From MedAcidi-G1 sp002294285 (GTDB lineage: Bacteria; Actinomycetota; Acidimicrobiia; Acidimicrobiales; MedAcidi-G1), in NCBI GenBank assembly GCA_963999645.1, contig CAXEUY010000008.1:1-64000 (forward strand): a DNA stretch of 64,000 nucleotides. The letters are read 5' to 3'. The notes under the pieces were generated by a model, which was given only the letters and a program-made list of their open reading frames with translations, was not told where the DNA came from and ran no database searches. Below, in pieces: positions 61,935-64,000 of the stretch (positions are counted from its first letter, which is position 1; each line of letters starts with the position of its first letter). Both the position numbers and the translations under genes were made by a program.

Positions 61935-62549
61935 TCAGTGCATTTCACCACGTCGTACAATTACTTTGTCGATAATTCCATAGTCACTGGCTTCTTCAGC
62001 TGTAAACCAACGATCACGATCACTGTCCGTCTCTATCGTTTCGATCGATTGGCCAGTGTGTTCTGCTATTCGTTGTTGGAGTATCTGTTTCGTAAAAGCC
62101 ATTTGTTCAGCTTGAATCGCTATATCTGTTGCATCTCCTCGCACGCCTCCTAGGGGTTGATGCATCAGGATACGAGCATGAGGCAAAGCAAATCTTTTAC
62201 CTTTTGCTCCGGCACAAAGTAGAAACTGACCCATTGACGCACCCAGTCCCATGCATATAGTTCCTACTTCGGGCTCGACAAACTGCATTGTGTCATAGAT
62301 TGCCATGCCTGAAGTAACAGAACCGCCTGGTGAGTTTATGTAAAGCCAGATGGGTTTTTCTTGGTCTTGTGCTTCCAGAAAAAGCATTTGAGCAATGATA
62401 AAGTTGGCAACCTCATCGTCTACTGCAGTGCCTAAAAAAACTATCCGATCTTTTAGGAGTCTCTGAAATACATCAAACCTATTTAAGTCCAGTCGATCTA
62501 CTTCGTTTGCCATTGTTGTTGTTTTTGTTTTTGGTGATATTTCATTCAT
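61935..62549 (-). CDS. clpP: ATP-dependent Clp protease proteolytic subunit
   Basis: A 204-residue serine peptidase of the ClpP family. The catalytic Ser is S105 in CMGLGASMGQF, His is H130 in ARILMHQPLGG, and an Asp lies in the later conserved loop (ETDSDRDRW). LYINSPGGSVTSGMAIYDTMQ is the family hallmark. Actinobacteria usually carry two adjacent clpP genes; here only one is seen, next to tRNA-Leu and rpe. A second copy may lie elsewhere. Confidence 0.95.
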   Translation of the reverse strand: MNEISPKTKTTTMANEVDRLDLNRFDVFQRLLKDRIVFLGTAVDDEVANFIIAQMLFLEAQDQEKPIWLYINSPGGSVTSGMAIYDTMQFVEPEVGTICMGLGASMGQFLLCAGAKGKRFALPHARILMHQPLGGVRGDATDIAIQAEQMAFTKQILQQRIAEHTGQSIETIETDSDRDRWFTAEEASDYGIIDKVIVRRGEMH

Positions 62550-62585
62550 TACTATGAAGGTTAGCGGAACACACGCCTGTGAAGG

Positions 62586-63257
62586 TCAAGATTGTGATGC
62601 TTCTGCTTTACTTCTTAATTCTTTTACAGCGTTCTCAAGACCTTTAGGATCCTTGTAAAGAGCGCTTCCGGAAACTAAAACGTTTGCGCCAGCTTCAACC
62701 GCCCCTGAGACTGTTTCAATATTTATGCCACCATCTACTTCTATATCGCAATCAAAACCATCAAGAATTTCTGCTACACGGCTGATTTTAGGCTCCATCG
62801 AAGAAATGTATTTCTGGCCTCCAAAACCTGGATTCACTGTCATGATTAGTGCCAAACCGAGCAGGTCTTTCACTTCGTTAATAAGTTCTGGAGGAGTGTG
62901 AGGGTTAATTGCAACTCCTGCTACGGCGCCTTGGTCAATAATATGCATTAGCGTACGGTGCAGGTGTAGACACGCTTCAGCGTGAACAATGATTATTTCA
63001 CAACCTGCGCTGATGTATTTGTCTAGTAAATTGTCAGGTTCCACAACCATTAAATGAGCTTCGAAGGGAACCTTTACCAGTGGACGTAGTGATTTAATAA
63101 CATCAGGTCCGAAAGTTAAATTTGGCACGAAAACACCGTCCATTACATCAAATTGAATTCGGTCAACTCCTGCCTTCTCTAAGGCAATGCATTCTTCTCC
63201 AAGACGAGAGAAGTCTGCAGGTAAAACAGATGGAGCTATAGCAATTGGTCTTTTCAC
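62586..63257 (-). CDS. rpe: ribulose-phosphate 3-epimerase
   Basis: A (beta/alpha)8 metal enzyme of 223 residues interconverting ribulose- and xylulose-5-phosphate. IAPSVLPADFSRLGEE, RIQFDVMDGVFVPNLTFGPDVIKSLR, EAHLMVVEPD, IIVHAEACLHL, LIMTVNPGFGGQKYISSM and VDGGINIETV are all standard. It lies 10 bases after the AceK gene on the same strand and may be co-transcribed. Confidence 0.96.
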   Translation of the reverse strand: MKRPIAIAPSVLPADFSRLGEECIALEKAGVDRIQFDVMDGVFVPNLTFGPDVIKSLRPLVKVPFEAHLMVVEPDNLLDKYISAGCEIIIVHAEACLHLHRTLMHIIDQGAVAGVAINPHTPPELINEVKDLLGLALIMTVNPGFGGQKYISSMEPKISRVAEILDGFDCDIEVDGGINIETVSGAVEAGANVLVSGSALYKDPKGLENAVKELRSKAEASQS

Positions 63258-63267
63258 AATATAGACA

Positions 63268-64000
63268 TTAGACGGAATGAGCGCTCAGATCATGTCTAAA
63301 TCTAAGATCTTCTGGGTAAGGGAAAAATTCTGGTAGATCACCATCAGCCAATTGCCTTTGGACGCTTTGCCAAAAATTAACTGTAAATAAATCATCGTGT
63401 AGTTCTTTGAAGTTTTCCCAAATTTCCGCTGGAACAGTTTTAGGAAAACTCATAAATGTTTCGAATTGCTCAGGGAAGGCATCTCCTTCTTGAACGGCGA
63501 ACCAAGGCTGAGCGCGCATTTCATCTTCGTGATCTTTTGAGTCAGGAATTTCTCTGAATCTGCATTCTTCAAGGAGAGCGAGTTCGTCATAGTCGTAGAA
63601 AACTACATTGCCGTGTCTTGTAACTCCAAAGTTCTTTGTAAATAGATCACCTGGCCAAACATTTGCGGCGGCTAGGTCTTTGATCGCGTAGCCCCAGTCG
63701 ATAGCTGCGGCTTCGGCTTTTTCTTGAGACATTTCTTGTAAATAAAGGTTCAAAGGATAGACGTGACGTTCCGTGTAAGCGTGCCTAATAATCACCTTGT
63801 CGTTGTCAACAAAAACAGACTCACTGGCATCCTCTAAAAGTTCTGAAAGTAATTCAGGGTCAAATCGGTCACTGTCAAAAGAGAGGTTTTCAAATTCTTG
63901 TGTATCAACCATTCGACCAACACGATCACGACTGTAAACGAGATCGTAACGGCGCCTTACAGCGTCTCTGGTTGTATTTTTTGGTGGATCAAAGTGATCT
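63268..64000 (-). CDS. aceK: isocitrate dehydrogenase kinase/phosphatase, C-terminal part (runs off the window)
   Basis: The frame stays open to the right edge. The internal ATG at 63912 lies within it, since the upstream codons continue the family sequence (DPPKNTTRDAVRRRYDLVY then RDRVGRMVDTQEFEN). KNFGVTRHGNVVFYDYDELALLEECRFREIP and PWFAVQEGDAFPEQF belong to the AceK kinase-phosphatase domain (metal-binding YDYDE). AceK phosphorylates and dephosphorylates isocitrate dehydrogenase, shifting carbon to the glyoxylate shunt. About 240 residues are visible of roughly 570. AceK is best known from proteobacteria, so its presence here is notable. The 5' end lies outside the window. Confidence 0.9.
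   Translation of the reverse strand, partial: DHFDPPKNTTRDAVRRRYDLVYSRDRVGRMVDTQEFENLSFDSDRFDPELLSELLEDASESVFVDNDKVIIRHAYTERHVYPLNLYLQEMSQEKAEAAAIDWGYAIKDLAAANVWPGDLFTKNFGVTRHGNVVFYDYDELALLEECRFREIPDSKDHEDEMRAQPWFAVQEGDAFPEQFETFMSFPKTVPAEIWENFKELHDDLFTVNFWQSVQRQLADGDLPEFFPYPEDLRFRHDLSAHSV

Noticed and set aside
63268..63912. AceK-like gene beginning at the ATG at 63912
   Set aside because: The frame continues upstream to the window edge with family-like sequence, so this ATG is internal and the gene is truncated by the window.
1..64000. CRISPR arrays, insertion sequences, integrases or prophage genes
   Set aside because: I saw no regularly spaced repeats, transposase or integrase motifs, and none of the tRNA genes has an integrase beside it.

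Overview
The window looks like chromosomal DNA of an AT-leaning actinobacterium, most likely an uncultured, free-living (perhaps marine) Acidimicrobiia-type lineage. Supporting signs are a CarD/CdnL regulator, menaquinone synthesis, F420/deazaflavin-type oxidoreductases, an actinobacterial tmRNA tag ending in LALAA, Thr/Ser-rich linkers on exported proteins, and a very large share of acyl-CoA genes. The taxon is an inference from gene content. Genes are packed tightly: no gene-free stretch exceeds 300 bases, and I saw no CRISPR array, insertion sequence, integrase or prophage gene.

Layout. 1-12.4 kb: a tRNA-Val, then a group rich in envelope and exported proteins (a large Thr-rich lipoprotein-like protein, an ECF sigma factor with a membrane partner, a CapA-like protein, a Tat-exported N-acyl-amino-acid deacylase, a membrane-anchored TIM-barrel protein, a glutaminyl cyclase lipoprotein), with serC and an orphan DNA methyltransferase among them. 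12.4-20.4 kb: an alpha/beta hydrolase, an alkyl-sulfatase-like metallo-hydrolase, and a tightly overlapping operon MerR-menF-menD-menH-menC. 20.4-22.3 kb: the most interesting locus, a GrdB-family protein whose reading frame is crossed by an in-frame TGA followed at once by a bacterial SECIS-like hairpin, so a selenoprotein, with an esterase gene after it. 22.3-30.9 kb: a CoA-ester catabolism cluster. 30.9-32.5 kb: gltX with tRNA-Gln and tRNA-Glu. 32.5-40.3 kb: mixed metabolic and membrane genes plus tRNA-Pro. 40.4-56.8 kb: more acyl-CoA genes, DNA repair, CarD, proS, metY and small oxidoreductases. 56.8-64 kb: housekeeping genes (ssrA, smpB, rph, rdgB, clpP, rpe), a PAS-GGDEF-EAL protein, tRNA-Leu, and the C-terminal part of AceK running off the right edge.

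How it fits together. The acyl-CoA synthetases, CoA-transferases, dehydrogenases, hydratases and thiolase point to a heterotroph breaking down diverse organic acids, with electrons probably passed to menaquinone. AceK suggests control of the isocitrate branch point during growth on acetyl-CoA-yielding substrates. The selenoprotein implies that the genome carries selenocysteine machinery (selA, selB, selC, selD), none of which lies in this window. The divergent region between MerR and the selenoprotein holds two tandem copies of AGAGT-N4-ACTCT, one of them inside a 19-bp promoter spacer as MerR-type promoters require, so menaquinone genes and the selenoprotein operon may share one regulator.
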